Source of the DNA: Streptomyces sp. NBC_00663
Lineage (GTDB): Bacteria > Actinomycetota > Actinomycetes > Streptomycetales > Streptomycetaceae
Direction of reading: 5' to 3'
Length of the DNA: 64,000 nt
NCBI RefSeq assembly: GCF_036226885.1
Contig: NZ_CP109027.1
Location: forward strand, 248,001-312,000
Positions 51,464 through 61,179 of the stretch are shown here, in pieces. The notes beneath the pieces were generated by a model. It was not told the origin of the DNA. It made no database searches and saw only the letters and a list, made by a program, of their open reading frames with translations. Position numbers and translations under genes: made by a program. Positions within the stretch are counted from its first letter, which is position 1, and the number at the start of each line of letters is the position of its first letter.

Positions 51464-51739
51464 GTCATGCCGCCTTCGTCGGAGTCGCTGCCGCTCGGCA
51501 CCATCATGGCCTCCCCTTCAGACGACACGACCGGCACCCTGCCGCAACCCCCGGAGCGCACGAATCACTGATCTGTCAGGAGCCGGGAAGAGCGAGCAGA
51601 CACGACCTTGCGCGGTGACCGCGGGTATCCAGGACGGTTCCGCTGCCGTGATCACTCCAGCCGCAGTGGGATCTCCTCAAGGCGAACCACGCCCTGACCG
51701 CTCGTATGGCCAGCGTGGGATGCCGCGTCGACGCGACGC

Positions 51740-52156
51740 TCAGGTCGTATCGCGCTTGGCGGGCGACGAAGAGGGCGGTTGCTCGTCTCGGCTCTCCGAG
51801 GTGAAGGCTTCGCGGCGGGCGAGGGTCACCGACAGCGGCAGGCCCAGCCGCTCGGCTGCGCGGCGCCGGACACGCACCTGAGCCCGGGTCCGAGGTCGGA
51901 AGGAGGGGAGCCTCGAGCAGCCGCAGCCAGGGCGGTGATCGTAGGTCAGCCCCTCGGCGAGCACGGTCGCGACGACGGACCAAGCCTTCCTGTCGCGTCG
52001 CCGGGGCGCGGCGAAGTCGTAGCCGGCGAAGACGAGTTGTTCACGACAGCCAGGACAGATGCGCTTCCGGATCGGCCATGTGCTGCCTTTGAAGGAGAGC
52101 CGGCACGCCACGCACACGTAGTGCCGGAAGGCGCCATTGAAAGCGTGGTAGCACAT
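51740..52156 (-). CDS. zinc-ribbon protein, conserved hypothetical
   Basis: A 138-residue protein. The N-terminal half has '[12 protein letters not shown]' and '[28 protein letters not shown]', a four-Cys zinc ribbon. The C-terminal half is basic with '[32 protein letters not shown]'. It resembles a recurrent actinobacterial family that starts 'MCYH'. The role is unknown; binding of nucleic acid is a guess from the basic charge. Confidence 0.72.
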   Translation of the reverse strand: MCYHAFNGAFRHYVCVACRLSFKGSTWPIRKRICPGCREQLVFAGYDFAAPRRRDRKAWSVVATVLAEGLTYDHRPGCGCSRLPSFRPRTRAQVRVRRRAAERLGLPLSVTLARREAFTSESRDEQPPSSSPAKRDTT

Positions 52157-52211
52157 GGTCCGACAGGTTAGGCGTTGTCCGCGCGCGGGCCAATGGGATT
52201 CCTGGAGGCCA

Positions 52212-52376
52212 GGTCCTGCCGAGCGCCGGAAGCCAACTCCGCCGCCAGCGGTTCGCCGATATCCGCGTCACCCTCAATCGCCGGGGCATCTCCCGGTCGC
52301 CGGCCCCGGACTCGATCAAATCAGCACCAGCGCGCCGGACTTCCTCACGCCGAGCCCGTTCCCCGGCCGTCAGTCC
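52212..52376 (-). pseudogene. winged-helix transposase N-terminal remnant
   Basis: The residues '[45 protein letters not shown]' are the HTH region of an IS630-type transposase. The rest is missing. Confidence 0.6.
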
Positions 52377-52783
52377 ACCGCCATCGGGACACCTCGTTCT
52401 CCCGGCATCGCGCCGCCCACGACAGCCGTCACGACCCACACGTAATCCGCGCCGTAAAGGTCTCCAGACGGCACTATAGGGCGGCGAAGTCGCTGCTGTG
52501 GCAGGACGTGAGCTGGTCAACGTGGTCGGCGATGAGCCTTCGGGATCACGGTGGTCGATGGTCGACGACACCGCGCTCGAACCTTACGGCCGCGGCCCTG
52601 ACGCCGCCGATCACCTGGCCTCTGGATGGTTCCGTCTCCGTAACTCCGACTCGATCCCCGCGTCTCGCAGTCCCTCGGCGCCCCCCAATGAAACAGCGCT
52701 CAACCCCCACGCCAACCGCCGCGCGATTACTCCAGTGATGTGGGGGCCGTTACGATGCGATCTCCGCCTGGGGGATGATGCCG
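52377..52783. other. about 400 bp without a recognisable gene
   Basis: A plus-strand frame (52498-52791) has no family resemblance. Probably spacer plus IS debris. Confidence 0.4.
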
Positions 52784-53173
52784 ATGTCTGACGTGCGTGA
52801 ACGCGCGATGCCTGCACCACTGCGAGCCGTCCGGATCCTGCTGTTGACGCTCACGCTCGCCGGCATCGTCTCGATGCTCGCGCTCTCCGACAGCCTCACC
52901 GCTTACGGACAGGGCGAGATGATGGCGCCCTGGCTGCTGGTGTGGGTCAGCGCGGCGCTGTGCCTCACCTATGACGGAAGCGCACGTGGTGGGGTGCGGC
53001 TGACGACCGTCGTGCTGATGACCCTCATGGTGCTGCCGACCATCACACGCCTGGGAGAGGCAGATTCGACCGGGCCGTTCCTCGACGCCGCGGTGCGGAT
53101 CCTGCTCGGGGTACCCGTGGTCGTGCTGTTGTTCCTGCCCGAGTCGACGGCCTGGTTCGACCGTGAGCGGTGA
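52784..53173 (+). CDS. small integral membrane protein
   Basis: A 129-residue protein with four hydrophobic segments ('AVRILLLTLTLAGIVSMLALS', 'WLLVWVSAALCLTYDG', 'LTTVVLMTLMVLPTITRLG', 'AAVRILLGVPVVVLLFL') and an acidic end. ATG 52784 chosen over 52775 because of the GGGGG tract upstream. Function unknown. Confidence 0.65.
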   Translation: MSDVRERAMPAPLRAVRILLLTLTLAGIVSMLALSDSLTAYGQGEMMAPWLLVWVSAALCLTYDGSARGGVRLTTVVLMTLMVLPTITRLGEADSTGPFLDAAVRILLGVPVVVLLFLPESTAWFDRER

Positions 53174-53634
53174 CACTCCGGGCGCGGCCGTCACCGCGAA
53201 ACACACGACCGTCTTCCGCGAAGTCCAAGTCCACTGACCGTTGATCTGGGTGTGCTCGGCCCCCTCGGGCGCGGCAGCTCTGTGTGGGGCCCGAGGCACG
53301 ATCCCCGCGGGCGCCCCCGTCCTGCCCCTCGCCCGCCCGAAGACCGACCGCCAGCGTCTGCTCGCCGAGGTTGGTGGCGGCGACCATGGTGCCGGAGGCT
53401 TCGCGGGCCCGGGCAAGCGGGCACAGTCGGCATTGCGCGGAAAGATCAACAAGATCGACGCGTATTTCGCCTTCCGCGAGCAACGCTGTGCGGGCAAGGT
53501 CATGCGCCTCTTCGGCGCCACCGTTGAGTCGATCGGCCCGTTCAACTCGCCACGCCACCGCGGGGATTTCGGGCTACGCATCCCGCCGTCCCGGACTGGA
53601 CCGCGATATCCGGGTCGCGACCGACTCGGCACTG
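53174..53634. other. 460-bp region without a recognisable gene
   Basis: Long frames exist on both strands (minus 53043-53558, plus 53241-53747) but neither has recognisable motifs or a ribosome site. Confidence 0.35.
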
Positions 53635-54648
53635 TCAATCGTTGTCGGGCACCATCGACACCACGACCTTGCCGGCCTTGGTGCGGCCCTGTTCGACGTA
53701 TGCCATCGCCTCGAGCGTCTGGTCGAACGGGAAGGTCCGGTCAATGACCGGGCGGATCTTCCCGCTGTCGTAGAGAGCGGCGAGCTTGCGCAGCTGTGAG
53801 CCGTTGGCCCGCATGAAGAAGAACTGGTAGCGGACGCCCAGCGCCTTGGCCTGCTTGCGCACCTTGCGACTGAGGGTGCTCATCACCAGGCCCATGAACG
53901 AAGGCGCGCGGAGCTGCTTGGCGAATCCGGCGTCCGGCGGACCGACGACACTGATGGCCAGTCCGCCGGGCTTCAGCACGGTCAACGACTTCTCCAGGTT
54001 CGCCCCGCCCACGGAGTCCAGCACCAGGTCGTAGCCCGACAGCACCTTCGAGAAGTCCTCCTTGGTGTAGTCGATGACCACGTCGGCACCGAGGCTTCTG
54101 ACCAACTTCTCGGAATCGGTCCCGGCAGTCGTCGCCACGGTGGCGCCGAGGTGCTTGGCGAGTTGGATGACCGTGGATCCGAGGCCACCGGCACCGGCGT
54201 GGATCAGCACCTTCTGGCCCGGCTTCACAGCGGCACGCTCGACAAGGACCTGCCAGGCCGCCAAAGCCACCAGCGGCACGGCGGCCGCCTCCTTGAGGGT
54301 GAGCGAGGCAGGCTTGGGCGCGACGTCGTCCTGGTCGATCGCGATGAACTCCGCGAAGCCTCCGATCCGCAGGTCACGCGGACGGGCGTAAACCTCGTCG
54401 CCGGCCTTGAAGCCGCGTACGGCGGAGCCGACCCGCGTCACGACCCCGGCCACGTCGTGGCCGAGCACGAACGGACGCTTGTACTTCAGGAGTTGCTTGA
54501 ACTCTCCGTTGCGGACCATCTTGTCCAGCGGATTGATACTGCTGGCGCTCACTCGGACCAGCACGTCACGGTCCCCGACGATGGGATCGGGCACCTCCGC
54601 GGCGCGTGCGCCGTCCTTGCCGTACTTCTCGACGACGAATGCCTTCAT
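53635..54648 (-). CDS. MDR-family NADP-dependent oxidoreductase (quinone oxidoreductase-like)
   Basis: A 337-residue medium-chain dehydrogenase without the structural zinc Cys cluster. Substrate domain with 'INPLDKMVRNGEF' and 'VLGHDVAGVVTRVGSAV', cofactor motif 'HAGAGGLGSTVIQLAKHLGA' (about 150) and 'GGANLEKSLTVLKPGG'. Reduces quinones or enones with NADPH. Upstream in the same direction is an HSL-type hydrolase gene; HxlR lies divergent beyond that, so the two enzymes are probably one HxlR-controlled unit. Confidence 0.9.
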   Translation of the reverse strand: MKAFVVEKYGKDGARAAEVPDPIVGDRDVLVRVSASSINPLDKMVRNGEFKQLLKYKRPFVLGHDVAGVVTRVGSAVRGFKAGDEVYARPRDLRIGGFAEFIAIDQDDVAPKPASLTLKEAAAVPLVALAAWQVLVERAAVKPGQKVLIHAGAGGLGSTVIQLAKHLGATVATTAGTDSEKLVRSLGADVVIDYTKEDFSKVLSGYDLVLDSVGGANLEKSLTVLKPGGLAISVVGPPDAGFAKQLRAPSFMGLVMSTLSRKVRKQAKALGVRYQFFFMRANGSQLRKLAALYDSGKIRPVIDRTFPFDQTLEAMAYVEQGRTKAGKVVVSMVPDND

Positions 54649-54723
54649 GTCAGTCAGCTCTCTGCGTGATCTTCTTCAGCGGATTCTTCACGGTGGGTGC
54701 GCTTGTGCGGGCAGCTGTTGCGC

Positions 54724-55635
54724 TCAGTTGCCGAGGTGCCGGCGGAGCCACTGACCCATCTGCTGGATCGCCTGGTCCACCTCGGGAACACGTCCCGCGC
54801 CCAGGATGAAGGAGTGCTGTCCTTCAGGCATGGCGTGGACTTCGGAGGTGACCTTGAAGTCCGCGAGTCGGCGGCCGAGGGCGGCACCGTCGTCGGCGAG
54901 GGTTTCGTACGCGCCGTAGTGGACGGTGGTCGGGGGCAGACCGGTGAGGTCGGCGTTGGCGATGCTGATGTGGGGGTCGGTGAAGTCAACGCCGGGTTCC
55001 TGAAGCCAGGCGGCCCGGAAGAGTTCGAGCGTGGCCCTGCTGAGCATCTTGTCGTTGTCCTCGTTCTCGTCGACCGAGGGGTTCTGAAGGGTGAGGTCGG
55101 TCCAGGGCGAGACGCTGACGATCGCGCCAGGGGTGGGCTCCCCCTTGGCGAGGAGGCGGAGCGGCAGCAAAACGGCAAGGGTGCCGCCGATGGAGTGGCC
55201 AGTGCTGCCGATATTGCGGGGCTCGTATCCCTGGGCGAGCAGCCATCGGTAGGCCATCTCGGCGTCGTCGAGCTGAGCGGGGTAGGGGTGCTCGGGGGCG
55301 AGGCGGAAGTCGACGACCAGCGAGCGGACCCCGGCCGCCTTGGCGATGTGACCGGCGGCCTTGCGGTCGGAGTGCATAGAGGCGGTGACCGAGCCGCCGA
55401 AGTGGAAGTGGAGCAGTGCCTTGTCGGGGTCGGCGCCTTCGGGGATGGCCCACAGGGCGGGTACGCCGCCTGCGTCGACCTCGGCGTAGGAGACGCCCTC
55501 CGGTTCGGTGGAGGCCTTGTGGTGGGAGTCGACGATGTCGCGGATGACGGCCAGGTCGAGACCCGGCGTCGACGACTTCGCGCCCACGCCTGCGAGGAAC
55601 TCTGCGAACTCGTGGGCTTGCCGGCTGACTGCCAT
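54724..55635 (-). CDS. HSL-family alpha/beta hydrolase
   Basis: A 303-residue esterase/lipase of the hormone-sensitive-lipase group. Oxyanion motif 'HFHFGGS' (HGGG-like with Phe replacing the second His/Gly, about 76-82), 'VDFRLAPEHPYPA', nucleophile S148 in 'TGHSIGGTL', and His in 'EGQHSFIL'. No signal peptide. The HxlR-type operator lies 80-103 bp upstream of the ATG at 55635. Confidence 0.9.
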   Translation of the reverse strand: MAVSRQAHEFAEFLAGVGAKSSTPGLDLAVIRDIVDSHHKASTEPEGVSYAEVDAGGVPALWAIPEGADPDKALLHFHFGGSVTASMHSDRKAAGHIAKAAGVRSLVVDFRLAPEHPYPAQLDDAEMAYRWLLAQGYEPRNIGSTGHSIGGTLAVLLPLRLLAKGEPTPGAIVSVSPWTDLTLQNPSVDENEDNDKMLSRATLELFRAAWLQEPGVDFTDPHISIANADLTGLPPTTVHYGAYETLADDGAALGRRLADFKVTSEVHAMPEGQHSFILGAGRVPEVDQAIQQMGQWLRRHLGN

Positions 55636-55714
55636 GGTGGCGCTCCTCGCGAGGGGGGGCCGCGTCCGTGTTCGGTGCGCGGCGAGGTTCGTGTGCTGGT
55701 GATGACGCTACGCG

Positions 55715-55738
55715 CTGAGTATAGAAAAGTAAACTCAG
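55715..55738. promoter_or_regulatory. operator between the hydrolase and hxlR
   Basis: CTGAGT and ACTCAG arms with a 12-bp A/T-rich spacer. On the minus strand a consensus -10 TATACT lies inside it, so binding would block the hydrolase promoter. Confidence 0.55.
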
Positions 55739-55745
55739 GTGCGGT

Positions 55746-55751
55746 TAGTAT
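55746..55751 (+). promoter_or_regulatory. -10 box for a probable leaderless hxlR transcript
   Basis: TAGTAT ends 7 bp before the ATG at 55758, leaving no room for a ribosome-binding site; transcription should start at or next to the start codon. Confidence 0.45.
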
Positions 55752-55757
55752 CACCGC

Positions 55758-56267
55758 ATGGATGCATTGAGCGAGGCACTGGCAGACACCGGCTTGGACC
55801 CCCGACTCGACCGGGACACGTCGAACTGCTCGATCGCCCGGACCCTGGAGATCGTGGGCGAGAAGTGGACGATCCTGATCCTGCGCGAGGTCTGGTACGG
55901 CTCGTCCCGCTTCAGTGACTTCGAACGCGTCCTGGGCTGTCCCCGCAACCTCCTCGCCACCCGGCTTCGCATGCTCGTGGAGGAAGGGATCCTGGCCACC
56001 GAGACCTACAAGGAACCCGGCGCGCGCAGCCGGCCCAAGTACGTGATCACGCCCAAGGGCATGGACCTCGTGCCCGCCGTGTTGGGGCTCCTCCAGTGGG
56101 GCGACCGTTACCGCGCGGACCCGGAAGGACCGGCCATGCTGACACGACATCGCGGATGCGGCGCCCACGTCCACGCCCAGATCCGCTGCTCAGAAGGCCA
56201 CCCCGTCCAGGCCGCTGACGTCGAAAGCATCCCCGGCCCCGGGTTCCGCATGAAACAGGCCCAGTGA
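55758..56267 (+). CDS. HxlR-family regulator
   Basis: A 169-residue winged-helix regulator: '[57 protein letters not shown]'. The Cys in 'SNCSIA' is at the position used for thiol or aldehyde sensing in HxlR/YodB-type regulators. A second Cys pair near the C-terminus ('[18 protein letters not shown]') resembles a zinc ribbon. It probably senses quinones or aldehydes and controls the divergent hydrolase/oxidoreductase pair. Confidence 0.9.
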   Translation: MDALSEALADTGLDPRLDRDTSNCSIARTLEIVGEKWTILILREVWYGSSRFSDFERVLGCPRNLLATRLRMLVEEGILATETYKEPGARSRPKYVITPKGMDLVPAVLGLLQWGDRYRADPEGPAMLTRHRGCGAHVHAQIRCSEGHPVQAADVESIPGPGFRMKQAQ

Positions 56268-56918
56268 GACCTTTCCCCTGCGCCGACGGGGCGGGCAGGA
56301 CCGCATCCCGAGGGCTGTGCACGACGAAGCCCCCGGTAGACGGTGCTCCCCCAGCCCGCACCGTGCGCCTGGGTGGGGAGACAGTCCCGCCCTCCGGCAC
56401 ATGGGAAGGCATGGCACCCCATCTCCGCCGCCTCGCGCACAGTGCGGGGGAACGGGCAGAGCACCCGGGCCGTACACACACCGTGGACCAGGTGTGCGCC
56501 GTCCCCCATATGTTGATCATGTGGCCGGCGAGGCCGTGGACCGCTTCCTTGACTGCCTCGCCCAGGACGGGGTGGGCGTCGACGTCGCGCGCGAGCTCGT
56601 GGAGGTGAGGTCCCACTGCTGGGCCAGGGTCAGGCCGCGGAGGAGTTCGTGACGCAGGGGCCGACGAGGTGGCCGCCAGGGAGCTCGCCGAACTTGGGCG
56701 TCACGGATCACCTCCAGTCCAGCCGCTTACAGCCAATACCGCTGTCCGAGACGCCCGAAAGGCTGTGTGGGTCTTCGTAGCTTCACCCGCGAGTGCCAGT
56801 CCTTCTGCCGGGAGGTAGCCACGGGATGTAACCCAGCTTCTTCTCAGGGGCCGTCGAGGACGTCATGGGCGCCGATGCGGCGCCACACGATGGAGTCACG
56901 ACATGCACCGTTGCAGTA
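56268..56918. other. 650-bp region without a convincing gene
   Basis: Minus-strand frames carry short plausible pieces ('[28 protein letters not shown]' near 56540-56610) but no complete gene. Probably decayed sequence. Confidence 0.4.
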
Positions 56919-57803
56919 CTAGCGTGACGGCACCGTGTCCAGTAGTTCGTGGGCCATGTGGCGTGCGGGGGTCGTGGTTTGTTCGGCGATGTGGTGGAAG
57001 GTTTTCTCGGCGGTGCGGGCCGGCCAGGTGGGTGGCAGGTGGCGGGTGGGGAGTCTGGGGTCGGTGCGGATGGTCCAGAGCCATTCGCTGACGAGCCGTA
57101 GCCGGGTGCCGATCGGGTCGTCGTCGGAGCCGGTGTCCAGGTGGGTGGTCCAGCGCTTGTCGAAGGTGACATAGCGGGCGGCGATGCTCTCCAGGTCCCA
57201 GGTGTCGCGGATCATCGACTCGATGTCGGTGGCGACGTCGGCCCGGGAGTGGAAGATCTTGACGTGGTCGGTGAGCCCGAGTTCCGCGACGACGCCGCTG
57301 ATGTCGACGGCCCCGGGGGCGATCCACAGGCCGCTGTACAGGGCGCCGAATCCGGACCAGGTGAGCCGGGACCGCAGATCGTGGCGCTGGCGCTTCCAGG
57401 AGTCGGGGAGGGAGAAACCGAGGAGGGTCCAGGTGCCGTCCCAGTCGTCGTTCACGGCGCCCTGTTTCCAGATGCGGGTGCGGCCGTCCCACAGGACGCG
57501 GGTCGCTTGCGGGGTGAGGCCGAAGTACATCCTGCGCCCCTCGCGCCGGCGCCGCAGGAGCCCGCGGTTGACCATGCGGGTCAGCGTGGAGCGCACGGCC
57601 TGCTCACCTACTCCGACGCGGCCGAGTACGTCGATGATGCTGCCCGAGTAGACACAGAGATCACGGTCTTCCTCCTCCAGCACGTGGTTGCCGAAGAAGG
57701 CGAGCATGAGCGACTGCGGGCGCGCCTGAGGGCCGTCCGGCGTGTCACTGTCCGAGGTATCCAGGATGTCGTAGTCCTCCACGGGGCAAGAGTACGGCCG
57801 CAC
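56919..57803 (-). CDS. PaaX-family transcriptional regulator
   Basis: A 294-residue regulator: N-terminal winged helix ('VGVGEQAVRSTLTRMVNRGLLRRRREGRRMYFGLTPQ', about 60-105) followed by the PaaX central domain ('DDWDGTWTLLGFSLPDSWKRQRHDLRSRLTWSGFGALYSGLWIAP') and a C-terminal domain. PaaX represses phenylacetate-type catabolic genes and responds to an aryl-CoA. GTG start at 57803; an in-frame GTG 7 codons in is possible. It is the last gene after the secreted hydrolase, 30 bp downstream. Confidence 0.85.
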   Translation of the reverse strand: MRPYSCPVEDYDILDTSDSDTPDGPQARPQSLMLAFFGNHVLEEEDRDLCVYSGSIIDVLGRVGVGEQAVRSTLTRMVNRGLLRRRREGRRMYFGLTPQATRVLWDGRTRIWKQGAVNDDWDGTWTLLGFSLPDSWKRQRHDLRSRLTWSGFGALYSGLWIAPGAVDISGVVAELGLTDHVKIFHSRADVATDIESMIRDTWDLESIAARYVTFDKRWTTHLDTGSDDDPIGTRLRLVSEWLWTIRTDPRLPTRHLPPTWPARTAEKTFHHIAEQTTTPARHMAHELLDTVPSR

Positions 57804-57833
57804 GCCGGCGCTCCGGCAGGCGGCCGTACCAGG

Positions 57834-59255
57834 TCACTGGCCGTCGGCGGGGTGGGCGAGGTCGTACGGCCGCAGGTAAGGAGTGGGGCGGTACGGCACA
57901 TAGCGGGCCGGGGTCGTGGAATCGGCCACCGCGGCACGGGAGTTGAGGGACTCCGCGTCGGTGCCCTGCCACTTGCCGGTCGTGAGGCGGTCCTCCAGGG
58001 TGTGCAGGGCGGCGACTTGTTCGGCGGGGCTGAAGGTGCAGTGCCCGGCGTTGTCGACGTACGCCTGCCGGAGGAGGGACGCCGAACCGGCGGCGGTGAC
58101 GGCCCGGCGCAGGGCGCTCTCCGTCTGCACGGGGACGAGGGCATCGCCGATGGTGTGGATGCTGAACTGAGGCTTGGACAGCTCGCCGGTGAAGGAACTG
58201 GTGCGGCTCGTCCACTCGACGGCGTCCGGGTCGGCGCTGATGCGCGGGGCGCGGTTCAGGGCGGTGAGATCGGCGCGCAGCGAGAGACCGGCCTTCTTGT
58301 ACAGCTCGGTGACCTCCTTGCGCACGGAGGACTGTCCGAGCAGCTTCGCGTAGTCGACCCCGGTGTTCCAGGACATGTTGCCGCCCGCCCGGACCTCGGC
58401 CTCCTGCCGCCGGTGGAAGGCGGCGCTCCGCAGCAACCCCTTGACGGCCTCGTACTGGTTGGCCTGCTGAGCGTCCCAGTCGTCCGCGGCGGGCCGGGGC
58501 TGTGCGGGCTGGTTCCAGCCGGGGATGTTGTGCAGGGCAGCGGCCAGCGCGATCCGGGCGCGCCCCTCGGCCGTCGTCTGCGCCGAGTCGACCACGGCCG
58601 TCATCGCGTCCGCCGCCCCGGTGGCGGCCGCCTGGTCCGGTAGCCCGGTCAGGGGCACGTCGGAGTCGGGCGCGAGCAGCGCCTTGATGGCGAAGACCGG
58701 GTCGAGCGTGTTGTTCCAGTTGGCCACGCCACCGTGGACCAGGCCGCACATCGACAGCGAACCGTCGATCCGGTCCGCGTGCCGCTCCGCGATCGCGGTG
58801 GTGACCAGCCCGCCGTAGGACCGGCCCCAGGCGATGGTCCGACCGGCCGTTCCGAAGCGGTCGGTGAAGGCGGACAGGGTGGCGAGCTGATCGGGCACCG
58901 CATCCGTCACCGCCCAGCCCGTGGAGGCGTACGACGAACCGATCAGCGCGTACCCCTTCGCGAGCAGGAGCGTCTTGGTGGCGGCGTCCGGGCCGTTCTG
59001 TGCGGGGTTGGCCGAGCCGGCCTGGACGTAACCGTGGCTGAAGAGCAGGACGGTGCCGTTCCAGTTCGCGGGTACGTCCATCAAGTACGTCGCCCCGGAC
59101 GGGAGTTGGCCCTCGACGTGCGTCGGCTCCGTCGTGGCGGCCATGGCCGACGTGGGGACGGCGCAGACGGCGAGAAGGAGAGCCGCCGCGCGGGCGGTAC
59201 GTCGGGTGCGTGCGAGGGGTGTGCGAGGCATGCGGGTGCCGGTGCCGGTCTTCAT
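57834..59255 (-). CDS. secreted alpha/beta hydrolase
   Basis: A 473-residue exported hydrolase. The signal peptide has a twin-Arg-like basic start ('ARTRRTARAAALLLAVCAVPTSAMAA', cleavage near residue 40). Nucleophile S146 in 'WGRSYGGLV', a long lid insertion (about 180-340), acid region 'DALVPVQTESALRRAV' and His in 'NAGHCTFSPAEQ'. ATG 59255 overlaps the transporter stop (ATGA) with AGGAGAT 8 bp before it. It may release an ester-linked substrate that the co-transcribed importer takes up. Confidence 0.87.
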   Translation of the reverse strand: MKTGTGTRMPRTPLARTRRTARAAALLLAVCAVPTSAMAATTEPTHVEGQLPSGATYLMDVPANWNGTVLLFSHGYVQAGSANPAQNGPDAATKTLLLAKGYALIGSSYASTGWAVTDAVPDQLATLSAFTDRFGTAGRTIAWGRSYGGLVTTAIAERHADRIDGSLSMCGLVHGGVANWNNTLDPVFAIKALLAPDSDVPLTGLPDQAAATGAADAMTAVVDSAQTTAEGRARIALAAALHNIPGWNQPAQPRPAADDWDAQQANQYEAVKGLLRSAAFHRRQEAEVRAGGNMSWNTGVDYAKLLGQSSVRKEVTELYKKAGLSLRADLTALNRAPRISADPDAVEWTSRTSSFTGELSKPQFSIHTIGDALVPVQTESALRRAVTAAGSASLLRQAYVDNAGHCTFSPAEQVAALHTLEDRLTTGKWQGTDAESLNSRAAVADSTTPARYVPYRPTPYLRPYDLAHPADGQ

Positions 59256-60616
59256 GCGGAGATCTCCTGTGTCTGGGGGACGGTGGGGCGTTCGGCGGCA
59301 TCGGCGAGGGATGCCTTGTTGCTCTCGCGTACGAAGCAGACGGTCACGGCGGTGATGGCGGCGCCGCCGCACAGCAGGAGTGAGATCGGTGTGCTCGATC
59401 CGCCGCTGGCGGCGACCAGGCTTCCGGCGATCATCGGGGAGAAGCCGGCGCCGATGAGGGTGGCGAGTTGGTAGCCGAGGGAGGCGCCGGTGTAGCGGAC
59501 CTTGGTGCCGAACATCTCGGTGAGCAGCGCCCCCAGCGGCCCGTACATCACGGACTGGGCGATGCCGTGGCCCAGGACGACGGCGAGGATCAGCAGGCCA
59601 GGCGACTTGGAGTCGACCAGGGCGAGGACGGGGAAGGCGAGCGCGGCGGACGCCAGAGCTCCGGCGAGGACGACCGGGCGGCGGCCGATCCGGTCGGAGA
59701 GCGCGGAGGCGCAGGGCAGGACGACCAAGGCCACGGACGCCGAGACCGTCAGCGCGGTGAGCACCTGGGGGCGGGGGTAGCCGATGCCGGTGGCGTAGGC
59801 GACGAGGTAGCTGGTGAGCAGGGACTGGGCGGTGAAGGCGCCGATGCCGACGCAGGCGGCCAGGATCACGGCGCGCGGCCGGCGCAGCACCTCGACGATC
59901 GGCGACCGGGACTCCGCGCGGTCTTTCTTGACCGCGGTGAAGAGGGGGCTCTCGACGATCTTGAGGCGGACGAAGAGGCCTACTCCTAGCAGGACGACGC
60001 TGAGGAGGAAGGGGACGCGCCAGCCCCAGGCGGCGAACTGGTCACGGGGCATGGCGACGATGAACGTGACGACGAGGGAGGAGAGCAGGGAACCGAGCGG
60101 TGCTCCCATCTGGGTGAAGCTGGACCACAGGCCGCGTCGTTTGTCGCCGGCGTGTTCGACGACCATGAGGGTGGCGCCGCCCCATTCGCCGCCGATGGCG
60201 ACGCCCTGGATGACGCGCAGGGCGATCAGCAGGACCGGAGCCCACACACCGATCGTGTCGTATGTCGGCAGCAGGCCGATGAGGAAGCTGGCGCCGCCCA
60301 TCAGACCCATGGTGAGCAGCAGCATCGACTTCCGGCCGAGCCGGTCGCCGAAGTGGCCGAAGAGGACGCCGCCGAGCGGACGGGCGACATAACCGGCGGC
60401 GAAGGTGCCGAACGCGGCGATCGTACCGACGGCCGGATCGGCGCCGGGGAAGAACAGTTCGCCGAAGACGAGCGCGGCGACCGTGCCGTAGACGAGGAAG
60501 TCGTAGAACTCCACGGCCGTACCGAGCAGACCGGACAGCGCGACACGACGCAACTGCCTTGTGCGTTCGCCTTGTTGAGGGATGGGGGGTGGTGATGCGA
60601 CGGGGGACGAGGGCAT
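59252..60616 (-). CDS. MHS-family MFS metabolite:proton symporter
   Basis: A 454-residue importer with 12 hydrophobic segments. 'GTAVEFYDFLVYGTVAALVFGELFFP', 'GHFGDRLGRKSMLLLT' (motif A) and 'RVIQGVAIGGEWGGATLMVVEH' are signatures of the metabolite:H+ symporter branch (ShiA/ProP/KgtP), which imports organic acids. ATG 60616 with GGGAGAG upstream. First gene of the MHS-hydrolase-PaaX operon. Confidence 0.92.
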   Translation of the reverse strand: MPSSPVASPPPIPQQGERTRQLRRVALSGLLGTAVEFYDFLVYGTVAALVFGELFFPGADPAVGTIAAFGTFAAGYVARPLGGVLFGHFGDRLGRKSMLLLTMGLMGGASFLIGLLPTYDTIGVWAPVLLIALRVIQGVAIGGEWGGATLMVVEHAGDKRRGLWSSFTQMGAPLGSLLSSLVVTFIVAMPRDQFAAWGWRVPFLLSVVLLGVGLFVRLKIVESPLFTAVKKDRAESRSPIVEVLRRPRAVILAACVGIGAFTAQSLLTSYLVAYATGIGYPRPQVLTALTVSASVALVVLPCASALSDRIGRRPVVLAGALASAALAFPVLALVDSKSPGLLILAVVLGHGIAQSVMYGPLGALLTEMFGTKVRYTGASLGYQLATLIGAGFSPMIAGSLVAASGGSSTPISLLLCGGAAITAVTVCFVRESNKASLADAAERPTVPQTQEISA

Positions 60617-60650
60617 CGCGCTCTCCCTTGAGCGAGGGAAGGACACGGCG

Positions 60651-60679
60651 AACTTAGGCGCCCTAGTAACCATCGTCAA
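60651..60679 (-). promoter_or_regulatory. promoter of the MHS-hydrolase-PaaX operon
   Basis: Minus-strand TTGACG (60679-60674) and TAAGTT (60656-60651) spaced 17 bp, 35 bp before the MHS start. Confidence 0.5.
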
Positions 60680-60880
60680 GAAAGTGCCCAACATTGACAG
60701 GAGGAAGACAGGTGCGGTCGGCCCCCTGCCTGCGGGTGCTGGACAACTGGTCGTCTACCGCGCCGAATCCGGCAGCCCCTCCGAATACGCCCTGCCCCTC
60801 GCGGTCAGACTTTCGGTGTCTGCCGGAGCTCGGCGAGGGCCAGTACGTCGCCGCCGATTCCCCAGCCGCCGTCGGCGATG

Positions 60881-61075
60881 GCCGATGCGCAGCGGGTCGA
60901 CGGCGGCCGGGATGTACGCGATCAGCTCGATGGCACGTGCGGTGGGCAGCGGCAGGGCCCGCAACTCCTCGTCCGTGACCAGGATGACCCGGCCGTCCGG
61001 CAGTTCGTAGCCGCGCAGGACCGTGATCGGGACGCTGACAAGCCCGAACGACATAGCGCCGTTGAAGATGCTCGC
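60881..61075 (-). pseudogene. Ku-protein remnant with internal deletion
   Basis: 'ASIFNGAMSFGLVSVPITV' (Ku N-terminus) is followed directly by 'YELPDGRVILVTDEELRALPLPTARAIELIAYIPAAVDPLRI', which in intact Ku comes about 45 residues later. The DNA-end-binding core and C-terminus are gone. Confidence 0.75.
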
Positions 61076-61179
61076 GGGCGTGGGGCACACCTCCAGGGCC
61101 CCGAGCACTCCCAGCCTGGACGAGTAAGAGAGCCCGGCAGTAGGCGTCACTTCAGGCGTTCGGTGGCGGGACGGTCGTT

